NCBI RefSeq assembly: GCF_001999985.1
Contig: NZ_CP019645.1
Location: 186,001-250,000 of the forward strand
Source of the DNA: Helicobacter bilis
Lineage (GTDB): Bacteria > Campylobacterota > Campylobacteria > Campylobacterales > Helicobacteraceae
DNA length: 64,000 nucleotides
Direction of reading: 5' to 3'
The notes under the pieces were generated by a model, which was not told the DNA's origin, made no database searches, and saw only the letters and a program-made list of their open reading frames with translations. Position numbers and translations under genes: made by a program. Positions 8,765-18,526 of this stretch are shown here, piece after piece (position 1 is the stretch's first letter; every line of letters begins with the position of its first letter).

Positions 8765-9202
8765 ATGGAAGCAATCTATCCGTATATGCTTACGCTGCAT
8801 TTGCTTTGTGCGATTATATTTTTAGGATTTATTTTCACCGATGTGGTGTTGCTTAGTCCGCTAAAAAAGGCACTTGGCGATGAGTTAGCCGATAAGATCT
8901 TTAGTATTGTCTCAAAGCGGGGTGTGAAGATAATGCCCCTTTGTCTGCTTTTGCTGCTGCTGAGTGGTGGGGCGATGATAAGCCGCTATGTAGGCACAAC
9001 GCAAGGATTTTTTGACTCGGCTTTGCAGGTGCTATTGATGATAAAAGTCGTGTTGGCGTTGTGTATTGTGTGTATGGTGGTTGTGTCTTTGTCGTGTAAG
9101 TTTTTAGGACTAAAAAATCCATTGGCAAAGAGCATTCATAAGGTGGCTTTGGTGCTTGGATTTTTCATCGTGGTGTTAGCAAAAATGGCATTTTATATGT
9201 GA
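8765..9202 (+). CDS. CopD-family-like integral membrane protein
   Basis: The 145-residue protein has four predicted membrane helices with a short basic loop after the first. An early histidine in TLHLLCAIIFLG and a second in KSIHKVAL fit the CopD/DUF2269-type families, which may bind haem or copper. The start is the ATG at 8765 after GAAAGGAATAAA; an upstream TTG at 8726 lacks a binding site. It ends 24 bases before the truncated globin gene and likely forms an operon with it. A redox or haem-related function in nitrosative stress is inferred from context only. Confidence 0.6.
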   Translation: MEAIYPYMLTLHLLCAIIFLGFIFTDVVLLSPLKKALGDELADKIFSIVSKRGVKIMPLCLLLLLLSGGAMISRYVGTTQGFFDSALQVLLMIKVVLALCIVCMVVVSLSCKFLGLKNPLAKSIHKVALVLGFFIVVLAKMAFYM

Positions 9203-9226
9203 AGTTAATTTCAAAAAGGAGCGAAT

Positions 9227-9625
9227 ATGCAGAAAAAATTTGATGTGATAAATGAAGATTCTATTATTAGGCTTATGGATATTTTTTATAATAAGGTGCG
9301 TTTTGATAAGCGTGGGCTAGGCGATGTGTTTAATGCTAAAATTGGCAGTGATGATATGGCGTGGGAGAAGCATAAGGCAAAGATTGCGACATTTTGGCAG
9401 GGTATGCTTTTAAATAGTGGCGATTATAGCGGACACCCTTTGAAAGCCCATCTTGACTTGCCCCCTTTTCCTAGAGAGCTTTTTGCTGTGTGGTTAAAGC
9501 TTTTTAAGCAGAGTTTAGAATCTGTGTATGCAAAAGAAGAGCATATTGTAATGATTATGGAAAGGGCAGAGATGATAGCGAAGCGATTTATGTTTATGCT
9601 GTATGAGAGTGGGTATAATAGGTAG
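9227..9625 (+). CDS. Group III truncated haemoglobin
   Basis: The 132-residue protein matches group III (P) truncated globins such as Campylobacter Ctb. An N-terminal helix leads to an FYNKVRFD segment, then KHKAKIATFWQGML and a proximal-histidine region around SGHPLKAHLDLPPFPRE. These proteins bind O2 and NO at haem and modulate respiration or nitrosative stress in the cytoplasm. AAAAAGGAGCG precedes the ATG. Its neighbours, a CopD-like gene upstream and a divergent Crp/Fnr regulator, match the Campylobacter arrangement in which NssR induces the globins. Confidence 0.88.
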   Translation: MQKKFDVINEDSIIRLMDIFYNKVRFDKRGLGDVFNAKIGSDDMAWEKHKAKIATFWQGMLLNSGDYSGHPLKAHLDLPPFPRELFAVWLKLFKQSLESVYAKEEHIVMIMERAEMIAKRFMFMLYESGYNR

Positions 9626-9643
9626 ATTCTATATAGAGTTAGC

Positions 9644-9667
9644 ATAGAATCTTAAGTAAGATTCTAT
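9644..9667. terminator. Hairpin after the globin gene built from inverted AGAATCT/AGATTCT
   Basis: ATAGAATCTTA, a two-base loop and TAAGATTCTAT form a perfect 11-bp stem between the globin gene and the convergent outer membrane protein gene. There is no T-run, so classical termination is uncertain. The stem is made of the genome-wide repeated word AGATTCT. Confidence 0.45.
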
Positions 9668-9724
9668 ATCAATAATTTTGTAATGAGTGTTTATCTAAAC
9701 TATGGATAGAATCAAATTGCACCA

Positions 9725-10531
9725 TTAAAACACATAGCTATAACTTACACTTGAAAACATTGAGTTTTTTAGGCTATCAGCAGTGGAATATATGCTGTTA
9801 GAAACAAGTGGTTTTGCATAATTTCCAATTTCTTCCTTGCCATATGGCAATAGAAACTGCCATGTATATTCGATTCTATGCTTTGCAGCAATATTTACCC
9901 CAACTCCAGCTTCAATCCCCAATGCAAGAGAGAAACTCATCTTTGAAATCCCGGTATAATGAGAATGTCCGCCAAGCAACACACCAAAAGATACACTTAA
10001 ACCAGAATTTGGCTTTTTAAAATTAAATGGAATATCTATAATAGCATCTACATGAAATAAAATATTTTGCACATAAATTGATTTGTCGCTCTTTGTGGCA
10101 GTTGGATTACTTTGCCCATCAAGTGTCGCACCCATATAGTCATAGCTCATATAAAATCTATTACCCCATAAATATAATGATGGAATCTTATCTTGAAAGG
10201 TTTGATACCCTCCCTTTACTCCAAATCCAGCTAATCTGCCTTTTATATCTAATGTTGTAATGGATAATAAATTGCCGGTATAAAGCCGCGAATGAATATT
10301 TGCAAATGGAATATTAAAGCCTATAAACCAACCCCTCTTCTTTGCATTATAACTTTCTTTTTCTGGACTAAGTCCGCCCCAGCCATTATCATTTCTCATA
10401 TCTTGATTGTGTGTGCTAGTTTGCGACATATTGTCATAGGGGTTGTCTATGTAATCTTGTTGCATTGACATAGAGTTATTCGCAAATGCTATGCTACACA
10501 ATACTGCACTTATACTTACTATTTTTCTCAT
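9725..10531 (-). CDS. Outer membrane protein, Helicobacter type
   Basis: The 268-residue precursor has a signal peptide ending near Ala17. A polar, Asn/Gln-rich linker follows (about residues 18-60), then a run of amphipathic beta strands (about 65-268). It ends in SVSYSYVF, the terminal aromatic signature of BAM-inserted barrels. The size suggests a small barrel of 8-10 strands rather than a porin; ligand and role are unknown. A 12-base A/T tract lies about 42 bases upstream in the promoter, so expression may be phase variable. Confidence 0.75.
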   Translation of the reverse strand: MRKIVSISAVLCSIAFANNSMSMQQDYIDNPYDNMSQTSTHNQDMRNDNGWGGLSPEKESYNAKKRGWFIGFNIPFANIHSRLYTGNLLSITTLDIKGRLAGFGVKGGYQTFQDKIPSLYLWGNRFYMSYDYMGATLDGQSNPTATKSDKSIYVQNILFHVDAIIDIPFNFKKPNSGLSVSFGVLLGGHSHYTGISKMSFSLALGIEAGVGVNIAAKHRIEYTWQFLLPYGKEEIGNYAKPLVSNSIYSTADSLKNSMFSSVSYSYVF

Positions 10532-10572
10532 ATTTTATTCCTTTTCCATAAAATCAGGGCGTATTCTACAAC

Positions 10573-10584
10573 AAAAAAAAAAAA
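10573..10584 (-). promoter_or_regulatory. T12 tract in the outer membrane protein promoter
   Basis: On the coding strand a run of 12 T is followed by GTTGTAGAAT, so the tract sits where the -35 or spacer would be for a TAGAAT -10 box. Length changes would alter promoter spacing, as for poly-T tracts upstream of H. pylori adhesin genes. Confidence 0.5.
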
Positions 10585-10730
10585 CGCAAGTAGGGCAAAA
10601 AGATCCGTGCCAAATTGAGAGTTAATTAGGTGTTTGGATGGGATTTGTAGCCCATGTGGTTACAAATCCCTAATATTATAAAAGGCAAAAACAACATGTA
10701 TAAAAAGATTTTTATTTAAAAGCCAAATGG

Positions 10731-10816
10731 GACTCGAATTAATAGAGATACCCGCATTTACAAACACAAATAAAATATGGTGAATACACATTTAATGGCT
10801 ATAAGATATATTTAAT
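10731..10816 (-). pseudogene. Decayed fragment of a second nhaA
   Basis: This segment aligns with the intact nhaA between about 12411 and 12500, at roughly three bases in four identical, including the shared run CCCGCATTT and the later AAGATATATT. Several indels break the frame. It lies in the 355-base gap between the outer membrane protein and fucosyltransferase genes, which otherwise holds no gene I can support. I read it as the fossil of a duplicated Na+/H+ antiporter gene. Confidence 0.6.
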
Positions 10817-10887
10817 GCTTAAAATTGCTTTTTTTTGGCAAACATTGGAGTTCATTGCTTATAAAAAGAGGGTGTTGTCAAGTTGTC

Positions 10888-11930
10888 TCACACAATGCTA
10901 TGCGTCCCCCAAAATGGATCAATGAGTATATAACCCTTTTTAGCAAGCATGTTTGATTTTGGAATCCTTCTTGTGTCATTAAAAACTTGTGTTGGCATAA
11001 TGATTTGTTTGTCTGGATTATCGATGAGATAAGAAGCCCACCAGCTAAATGTTGAATTAGCAATAACTGCATGTTTGCAAGCTCTCATAAGCTCCATTTC
11101 TTCTGCTGCATTGCCCTCACCATTAGCTTTAACAAATTCAACATTGCAACCCTTAAAGTCAAGTAAATTGCATAAATTTTTCTCACACCATTCTATATCA
11201 TTACTAAAAATAAAAATATGTGGTTGCCCTAGCCTAGTTTTTATAATCTCGATTGCACTTTGATAATAGGTCTTTCCTAAACGCACATAGCCTCCATCTG
11301 TTGCTTCCATTTTTAAATAATCCCCCAATCTTACATGCAAGAATACACTATTTTCTGTTTTCTCTATCTTTTCTTTTAGCGTTTGATTATGTGGTTTTAA
11401 GGGTATTTTTAGACAAAACTCTTCTCTTATTATAGAATATATGTCATCAAAATATATAAGATTTTGAAAGTATCCAAAGGGATAAGCGTGCTTCTCTAAA
11501 CTATCATTTAAATACATTTTTACAATGTTGTCGCCTTGTGGATCTTCATCATAAAAATATTTATAATGTTTTAATGCTAGCCAGTATAATTTATGATATT
11601 TACTTCTTGTAGCGTATCGAATGTATTGCAATGGGAAGTTGTATTTCAAAGATTTGTCATTAGAATAAAAATATTTAACTAAGGTTTTGTAATCAAAGCA
11701 TAGTGGCAAAGAGATATTATATAACATTAACTCAAAAAGTCGCAGGTCTTGCCCCCCCCCCCATTAGTCATTACACTATTTGTAGAAACTTGACTAAAAG
11801 CATCTTTATGCAAATTCTCATTAAAATATGTCGCATCAAGCAAAATAGGATAGCCCTTTAAACTCATAGTTTTTGCAAAAGCATAAATAAACATTTGATT
11901 ACCAAGTCCGCCAACAAGCCGTATTAACAT
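10888..11930 (-). CDS. Alpha-1,2-fucosyltransferase (GT11), phase-variable, currently out of frame
   Basis: Two frames joined at a G11 tract make one GT11 enzyme. The first (start 11930) opens with LVGGLGNQMFIYAFAK, the family's N-terminal signature. The second carries VRLGDY, the GDP-fucose binding motif, and ANSTFSWWASYL near the end. In this family GDP-fucose is transferred to LPS or O-antigen sugars, as by H. pylori FutC, giving Lewis-type H antigen. At 11 G the ribosome stops shortly after the tract (...KTCDFLS). At 12 or 9 G the reading runs on into QDLRLFELMLYN and the rest, about 346 residues. The gene is therefore phase OFF in this sequence. Confidence 0.88.
11752..11762. repeat. Homopolymer C11 (G11 on the coding strand), fucosyltransferase switch
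   Basis: Eleven C on the plus strand lie within codons 56-60 of the fucosyltransferase. The two halves of the gene are out of frame by one base, so slippage to 12 or 9 restores the enzyme. Confidence 0.9.
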
Positions 11931-12067
11931 AAAAATTCCTTTGATTTTATTGTAATTAACAGATATTTTGAAGTTATGAAAGCTACATTATAGCATAAAA
12001 CATTTATATCGCAATGACTATGCTCACTTCAGGCTAGAACATGCAGCACTACATTTTTTCACACTCA

Positions 12068-13579
12068 CTAATCTTCAATACGAATATCTTCTTCACTAGA
12101 ATCTTTTGTGTTGAAATAAAGGCTTGTTACGCCGATAATAGCGGCAATGCCAGAGGCAATTAGCACAGAGATTTTTGCTAAATCTACACTCATATTTGAG
12201 CTATACGCAAGATTTGCTACAAACATAGACATGGTAAAGCCTATGCCTGCTAATGCACCAACAGAAAAGATTTGCGTATTTGTTAAGCCCTCTGGTCGCT
12301 TTGCAAGGCGAAGTTTCTCACTAAGCCATGTAAAGCCTAAAATGCCTAAGGGCTTACCAAGCACTAAACCTAGAATAATACCCCAAAAGATTCCATCAAC
12401 GCTAAAATTAAGACTAGAATCAATAGAAACTCCCGCATTTGCAAAGGCAAATAAAGGCACGATGAAATACGCATTTAAAGGTTGCAAGATATATTCAATC
12501 CGCACGAGTGGATTTTGTGCGTATTTTGAATATCTAGCGATTGTGTCTAGAATCTCCACTCTTTCATGCTCTTTGTGCATATCAACTTCTCTTTCCATAT
12601 CGCTTTTTGAACTCATAAATTTCTTAATATTTTGATATGAACTTACAAAAAAGTCCTTAAAACCATACAAAATCGCCCCAAATCTATTTCTCTCTTCTGT
12701 GTGGCTTGGCGTAAAAGTGGTAAAATCTGCCCTAGTTTTAAAATAAAGCTTATTATAAGCTTCTTTTAATCCAAGATAGCTATGCTGTGATATTTGAGAC
12801 TTCCCCGGTATTGTAAAGGCAAGTAGCACTGCCCCAACGGTAGCATGCACCCCACTTAGAAAAAAGCAAATCCAAAGTAAAAAGCCCACTGCAAAATAAA
12901 GCGATAAATACTTAATATCCAAATAATTAAAGGTGATTAACACAGCAAGTAGCACGATGGCAATATAGATATAAATCCAATTAATCTGGTCAGTGTAAAA
13001 GATAGCAATAACGCTAATCGCACCTAAATCATCAGCAACCGCTAAGGTTACAAGAAAGATTTTAATCACACTTGGAATCCTTTTGCCAAGTAGCAATATA
13101 ACACCCAAGGCAAAGGCGGTATCAGTACTCATTGCAACGCCAAAGCCATTTACACTCGGTGTGCCTAGATTGAAAAAAATATATATCGCACTAGGTAGCA
13201 CTAATCCCCCAATAGCCCCAAACACAGAAAAGCTTACCGCACGAAATCCAGCCAACTCCCCATAAAGCACTTCGCGCTTCATCTCTAAGCCCACCATGAG
13301 AAAGAAAAAAGACATTAACACATCATTAATAAAATGTAAAATACTGATATGTATAACTCTAGTCCCGCCGATATGAAAATCCAAATACATACCAAAAAAT
13401 TCATTATAAAAGATTCCAAAGTTTGTATTTGCAATAATCATTGCCATAGTAACGCAGAAAAAGAGTAAAACACCGCCAAATGATTCATGTGTGATGAAGT
13501 TTTTTAGCGTATTGTTTGCATGATCGATTTTATCTTGTTGCATCTCTTGTGCATGTATGTTTTTATGCTCTAGCCCCAT
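12068..13579 (-). CDS. nhaA: Na+/H+ antiporter NhaA
   Basis: NhaA exchanges sodium for protons across the inner membrane for pH and salt homeostasis. The 503-residue protein is longer than the roughly 390 of E. coli, because of a hydrophilic insert (about residues 260-350) typical of Helicobacter NhaA. The paired aspartates of the transport site are visible in LAVADDLGAI (near residue 185), and AMSTDTAFALG lies just before. About eleven membrane helices are expected. The C-terminal FANAGVSID segment is conserved. Upstream is a decayed nhaA fragment; downstream is the fucosyltransferase. Confidence 0.95.
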   Translation of the reverse strand: MGLEHKNIHAQEMQQDKIDHANNTLKNFITHESFGGVLLFFCVTMAMIIANTNFGIFYNEFFGMYLDFHIGGTRVIHISILHFINDVLMSFFFLMVGLEMKREVLYGELAGFRAVSFSVFGAIGGLVLPSAIYIFFNLGTPSVNGFGVAMSTDTAFALGVILLLGKRIPSVIKIFLVTLAVADDLGAISVIAIFYTDQINWIYIYIAIVLLAVLITFNYLDIKYLSLYFAVGFLLWICFFLSGVHATVGAVLLAFTIPGKSQISQHSYLGLKEAYNKLYFKTRADFTTFTPSHTEERNRFGAILYGFKDFFVSSYQNIKKFMSSKSDMEREVDMHKEHERVEILDTIARYSKYAQNPLVRIEYILQPLNAYFIVPLFAFANAGVSIDSSLNFSVDGIFWGIILGLVLGKPLGILGFTWLSEKLRLAKRPEGLTNTQIFSVGALAGIGFTMSMFVANLAYSSNMSVDLAKISVLIASGIAAIIGVTSLYFNTKDSSEEDIRIED

Positions 13580-13639
13580 AGTTTTGCCTTAAAGATATGT
13601 AAAATTTATAATTGATTTTTTATTAAAAGATTCTATATT

Positions 13640-16600
13640 TTATAGAGTGATTTCTTTTACCGCAACATTGTCTTGCAAATAGACTAAATAGCCTTTTATT
13701 TGGGACTTCTTTTGAGAGATAGTAGCAATAGATTCCATATAAGATTGTAATTGTGCGGTATGTTCTTGCAACAATGCTTCACTGATATTTTGACTACTTT
13801 TAAATTCTATAACAAAAAATTCCTCTCCATTTTGTATAAGGGCATCTAATCTTTTTATGCTATTTTCTTGCAGAAAAGACAGCTCACATTTTATCGTATT
13901 TTTATCCATATATAGCAATTTTTCAAGGCTAGATTTAAAAATGTTATTTGCCTTTTGTAAAATCTCTACAATCATGCTTTCATCTAGATAGAATCCATAC
14001 GAAAAATTTAGCATAGTATAAGGATTTTTAATGCCGAAACCTAGCATGAGTTCAAGTGAGTAATGAAGGCTTAAGCCTAGTATTTGCTTATGCTGCATAG
14101 AAATATTATGCTGATAGAAAGAATCTTTACTCTCTTGCAAAAACTCTTCTTGTGTTGTATTTTTAGCTTGTAACTTGCTAATAATTGTGAGATTATTTTG
14201 TGCTTGTTTAGAATCTCTTTTTACAAGTATTTCTTTGCCATAGTTTTCATTATCTTTTAAAGCAAGATGTGTTGCAATAGAGCTTTCTTTGTTTGCAAAT
14301 ATATAAAGCCCAATTTTAGCTCTCGTGCATGCTACATAGAGATTATTATATTCTTGTTGCAGGTTTTCCCTCTCTTTTTTATCCGCTAAATCTTGCAATG
14401 TCTTATATCTATAAATATTCATAGCCTTTGTTGTAGTATCTATGCGTATGGAATCTAAGAAAATATCATTATAACTATAAAGTATTTTTTCATTATTATT
14501 TTGTTTTTGTGCCTCGTAGTCTAAATATATCACATACTCAAACCCAAGCCCTTTAGACCCATGCACACTCATCGCATGAATGGCTTCTTCTTGCATGATG
14601 ACAGATTCTCTATTTTCTATAAACTCAAACAAAGAATCAATATTTTTTATATCAATATTTTCACTTGCTATTTCTAGTAACTCCATACAATCATCATTAT
14701 AGAATCTTAGAGATTCTATAATGCTTTTTATAGATTTTGCAAGTGAATAATATGTAGAAGTTTGTTGCGGGATAGTGATATATTGATTATCAAAATAGCT
14801 TTTTCCTAAGAGTTTATTGAGCTTTTTTTGTGCGAATTTATAATTATTTCTTGCTTTTCTTAGCTTTTCTTGTAGTGATTCTGTGGAATCTTTTAGTCTT
14901 GAATCTTGTGGGCTAAAATCTTGTTGTATAGTTGCTTTCTGCATAGAATCTTGCAATATGGCTAACCTAGATTCTATAAGCTTTATTTCATCTCTATATT
15001 CTTGTGTTTTAAAGACATAAAATATTGCCTGTATGCTTGGCTGATTTATTAGCTTTCCGCTTTTATCCAGGTTTAGTTTTATAGTAGAATCATTCTCTTT
15101 TAAGAATAGATTAAATTCATGTAGGGTATCTCTTTTTCTTGCTAAAATGACAATCTCTTTTTTTGGCACATTAGATTCTATAAGCCTATTTAGTTGCGTG
15201 AGAGTATCTGTGAAGACTGCGTTTTTATTTATCTCTTTATCACCAGTGTCTTCATATAATTTCACATTCACCACACCGCTTATATCTTGTGAATGTTCAC
15301 TATAAAGCTGCTTTATATACTCTTCTTTATAGAGATTTGCAAACTTATCATTTACAAAATCAATGATTGCTTTTTTACTGCGATAATTATGACTTAGACT
15401 TTCTTGCCGCATGGAATCTAGCCTTTTTGTCTTCTCAAATACAGATATATTTGCACCACGAAAGGCATATAAACTCTGCTTAGAATCTCCCACAAAAAAC
15501 AAACTTTTAGAATCTTTTGTCCCACTTCCTGCAAGGATTTCATTAAAAAGTGGCTCAAAGATTCTATACTGCATAATACTTGTATCCTGATATTCATCAA
15601 AGAGTATATGGCTAATGCAAGAATCTAATCTAAAAAAGAAATAATCACTTTGAAAATCCCCATCTATCATTAAAGTATCAGTCGCAATAGCAAAAACTTT
15701 ATGTGCGATGGATTGAAAGCTTAGTATATTATGCTTTGATTCTATCTCTCTTATAGCCTGTATGTAAATCTCCAAAAACATGTATAAATGCGATAATAAC
15801 GCACTCTCAACACACATTGTATATAAGATTCCAAGCTGTTGTATCTGCTCACATTTATATGCGATTTCTTGCTGCATAGCTTCATTTAGCTTTAAATCTT
15901 GCTTGATATAGTTATGCTTTTTTTCTACTATGAGTTTATGCTGCAATATCTCTTTGGCACTACTAGATTCTAATTTTTCACATATTGCTTTTGTGCGGGG
16001 TTTAGTCTCCCCATTTGGTGCAATGTTTTGTAAAAAATCACTGAGTTGTTTAGCATGAGATTGAATTATTTTTTCAATGCGTTTTGGGTTTAGTTGCAAT
16101 GTTTCTGGGTGGGCTGCGGGGTTTAGGGCGTAATTTATAGAATCTAGATTTTGTTTGGATTCTATATTCTCTATTTTTTGCGACTCAAATTCAGTGGCAC
16201 ATTCAAGCGGATTAGATTCTATATTTTTGTCATTTTGAGCCTTTAAAAAAGGCGAAAAATCTTTTATAGATTCTAGAATCTCATTATCTTGCATCTGCCC
16301 ATTTTGCAAAGATGTTTTGCTTTTCTCAACACAACAAAAAAGAGATTCTAAAACCTCATCACTCATAAAAGTCTTAGCAAACTCAAGTATTTTTTGCTGT
16401 GTAAATAGTGGATGCATAGCGTGTATAAGATCTTGTTTTGTCTTAAACTCAATGGATTTATCATAAAGAGTTGCTAAAAGCTGCTTTAGTGTGAGTGTCG
16501 TGCCATAATTTGCAGTCATATCAATATGGATATTTAAATCATTTGTTAAAGAAAGCAGGGCTTCATGTAAATGTGAATCTGTATATATTTTTTCTAAAAA

Positions 16601-17089
16601 GCATTCAAAAATCTCATCATCTAGCCCACTTTCTTGCATATCAAAATCTCTTCTTATACCGATAAAAAAGGCAAATTTACGCAACATTTGCGTATAGAAA
16701 GAATCGATTGTGCTTATCTTTTTATCCGCTTGTAAGAAATGCTTATAAGCCTTTGTAATTTGTGCTTCTATATGCTCTTTTGTAAGATTATAGCTAAGCA
16801 AAGATTCTATAATATCATCTCTTTGTTTTAGAATCTTTTCATAATTTTCTTTATAAATCTCTTTTGCTTCTTTAAGTTTAGAATCTTGAGTAATATAAAG
16901 CAAAAAAAGATTCTGTGTGATACGCTCTTTCATCTCATTTGCAGCTTTTTTGGTAAATGTGAGTGTAAGAATCTCATTTGCTGGCACACCTTGAAAAAGC
17001 AAGGCGATATAACGCACACATAGGGCAAAAGTCTTGCCACTACCAGCAGAAGCATTTAAGAAAATATGATTTGTGTTTGATTGCTGCAT
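13640..17089 (-). CDS. addA: AddA-type helicase-nuclease (RecB-like), recombination repair
   Basis: The protein of about 1149 residues is a UvrD/RecB superfamily 1 helicase that should pair with AddB to process double-strand breaks. ASAGSGKT (Walker A) lies close to the N-terminus, LFDEYQDTS is motif II, SVHGSKGLGFEYVI is motif V and VACTRAKIGLYIF is motif VI. The C-terminal part carries a nuclease-like FFVIEFKSS. I start at 17089, preceded by AAAAGG; an upstream ATG at 17191 would add 34 unlikely residues. Residues of about 270-340, between the helicase motifs, include low-complexity repeat-like sequence (DFSPFLKAQNDKN and LNPAAHPE) that matches repeats inside two other genes, so part of the protein derives from an inserted repeat. 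Confidence 0.88.
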   Translation of the reverse strand: MQQSNTNHIFLNASAGSGKTFALCVRYIALLFQGVPANEILTLTFTKKAANEMKERITQNLFLLYITQDSKLKEAKEIYKENYEKILKQRDDIIESLLSYNLTKEHIEAQITKAYKHFLQADKKISTIDSFYTQMLRKFAFFIGIRRDFDMQESGLDDEIFECFLEKIYTDSHLHEALLSLTNDLNIHIDMTANYGTTLTLKQLLATLYDKSIEFKTKQDLIHAMHPLFTQQKILEFAKTFMSDEVLESLFCCVEKSKTSLQNGQMQDNEILESIKDFSPFLKAQNDKNIESNPLECATEFESQKIENIESKQNLDSINYALNPAAHPETLQLNPKRIEKIIQSHAKQLSDFLQNIAPNGETKPRTKAICEKLESSSAKEILQHKLIVEKKHNYIKQDLKLNEAMQQEIAYKCEQIQQLGILYTMCVESALLSHLYMFLEIYIQAIREIESKHNILSFQSIAHKVFAIATDTLMIDGDFQSDYFFFRLDSCISHILFDEYQDTSIMQYRIFEPLFNEILAGSGTKDSKSLFFVGDSKQSLYAFRGANISVFEKTKRLDSMRQESLSHNYRSKKAIIDFVNDKFANLYKEEYIKQLYSEHSQDISGVVNVKLYEDTGDKEINKNAVFTDTLTQLNRLIESNVPKKEIVILARKRDTLHEFNLFLKENDSTIKLNLDKSGKLINQPSIQAIFYVFKTQEYRDEIKLIESRLAILQDSMQKATIQQDFSPQDSRLKDSTESLQEKLRKARNNYKFAQKKLNKLLGKSYFDNQYITIPQQTSTYYSLAKSIKSIIESLRFYNDDCMELLEIASENIDIKNIDSLFEFIENRESVIMQEEAIHAMSVHGSKGLGFEYVIYLDYEAQKQNNNEKILYSYNDIFLDSIRIDTTTKAMNIYRYKTLQDLADKKERENLQQEYNNLYVACTRAKIGLYIFANKESSIATHLALKDNENYGKEILVKRDSKQAQNNLTIISKLQAKNTTQEEFLQESKDSFYQHNISMQHKQILGLSLHYSLELMLGFGIKNPYTMLNFSYGFYLDESMIVEILQKANNIFKSSLEKLLYMDKNTIKCELSFLQENSIKRLDALIQNGEEFFVIEFKSSQNISEALLQEHTAQLQSYMESIATISQKKSQIKGYLVYLQDNVAVKEITL
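16228..16262 (-). repeat. TGTCAT-family repeat arm in frame inside addA
   Basis: On the minus strand this encodes KDFSPFLKAQNDK. It matches the DFSPFSKAQNDKK arm in the cvfB-like gene and DFSPMAQNDK in the gtrA-like gene. The reading frame stays open through the insertion. Confidence 0.7.
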
Positions 17090-17284
17090 GAAAAACCTTT
17101 TTATTATGATTTTATCAAAAATGCGAGTAAAATTCAAATTTATAATGACTTTGGATTGATTTTTGCTAGAATCCTTTTTATCACTTTGCACGAGATTCTA
17201 AACCTTTGCTTAACATAGAATCTTTTATCTTTTAACTAAGCTAGATCTTTAATTAAGCTAGATTTTAATTAGGTAGGTATGCTA

Positions 17285-18526
17285 ATGAAAAAAAGTAGTC
17301 TTATAAGCTGTGCTTTATTTCCATTTATCCTTAATGCTGCAGCACCCAAACCTTATGAGCCAAGCACGCAAAGCTTAATCGATGCGTTGTGGAATAAAGC
17401 ATCGCATGAGCTTTCAGCGTCTATATTCTATCAACAAGCATTTGGCGATGAGATTACCTTCCTTGATGCAACTTTTCTAGGCTACTATTCTACTGCGAGA
17501 TATAATGGATTGAAAGCTGCGGCAGGTATGCTACTTGCCGCACCCATTCTTGATTTTAGTCATGGACATGGTGAGACTTATAATGATGTAAAGCAAATAT
17601 TTCTTTTTAATACCGCCTATGTGGATTATCTGGATAATAAGCTAGGCTTACACGCAATAGCAGGGAGATATAAGGCAAATTCAGAATGGAATACCTACTA
17701 TTCTCAAGGATTTCAAGTAGGATATAGTGCGCTTCCTTACACGACACTAGAGTTTTTAGCATCTTATGGTAGTGCTATGGTAACAAATGAGTATGTAACG
17801 CCATTTCGCACGGATTTAAGCAGCTTTGGGACATATTTATTAAGTGCTGATTTTGAGTTGCCAAAGCATATACATTTACAACCTTATCTCTATTTTACTG
17901 GATTTTTTACTACCTTTGGTGTGAAAGCGGCAATGTCTTATTACATTACGCATGATATTAAAATGGAGACAAAGCTGCATATAGCAGGTTACAACAAATA
18001 CTATCCGCATACCTTCCCTGCAAATGTTAATCATAAATTTGAGTTAGCCGCACATGCTGGTAGCACAAATCAAGATATGGCGGGGATTGCATGGCTAGAA
18101 CAAAAAGTAAAATACCTTGATTTAGTAGAAGCAAAGGTAGGGCTTATAGGCGTTACACCAAGTGGAGCAGAACTCATAGATTATTATGGGCAACTCACAC
18201 CATTTAAATACACCGTTGGTATGTTTTGGGCGGGGGCTATTACGACTTATGGGAGTGTGGGTTTTCATTGGGATAATCTCTTTGAGATAAAAGCTAGTGT
18301 GCGTGGTAGCTTTTTGCCTACTGGAAGTGTAACAAGCTTTGAGATAAAAGGTGAGAGTGAGTTTCCTATATGGCGACAAAGAGATCGCTATGGACAGCTT
18401 AGAACCTACATGAAAGGCAAAGTAGGACTAAATCTCACAGGCGTATATAACAACACCCCGGCGATTAACTTCTATGGCGGAAATCAATATACAATCATAC
18501 GCGGCTATTTTAGAATCTCCATTTAG
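17285..18526 (+). CDS. Outer membrane family protein (Hof-like barrel)
   Basis: The precursor of 413 residues has a signal peptide (about residues 1-18, ending NAAA). A long run of alternating aromatic and polar strands follows, and the protein ends ...IIRGYFRISI, consistent with a porin-like barrel. It resembles the Helicobacter outer membrane Hof family in size and style, but I cannot name the member. Of two in-frame ATGs, 17285 is better spaced after the TAGGTAGG ribosome binding site than 17279. The upstream DNA has a tandem duplication of AGCTAGAT..TTTAATTA at 17240-17271. Confidence 0.7.
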   Translation: MKKSSLISCALFPFILNAAAPKPYEPSTQSLIDALWNKASHELSASIFYQQAFGDEITFLDATFLGYYSTARYNGLKAAAGMLLAAPILDFSHGHGETYNDVKQIFLFNTAYVDYLDNKLGLHAIAGRYKANSEWNTYYSQGFQVGYSALPYTTLEFLASYGSAMVTNEYVTPFRTDLSSFGTYLLSADFELPKHIHLQPYLYFTGFFTTFGVKAAMSYYITHDIKMETKLHIAGYNKYYPHTFPANVNHKFELAAHAGSTNQDMAGIAWLEQKVKYLDLVEAKVGLIGVTPSGAELIDYYGQLTPFKYTVGMFWAGAITTYGSVGFHWDNLFEIKASVRGSFLPTGSVTSFEIKGESEFPIWRQRDRYGQLRTYMKGKVGLNLTGVYNNTPAINFYGGNQYTIIRGYFRISI

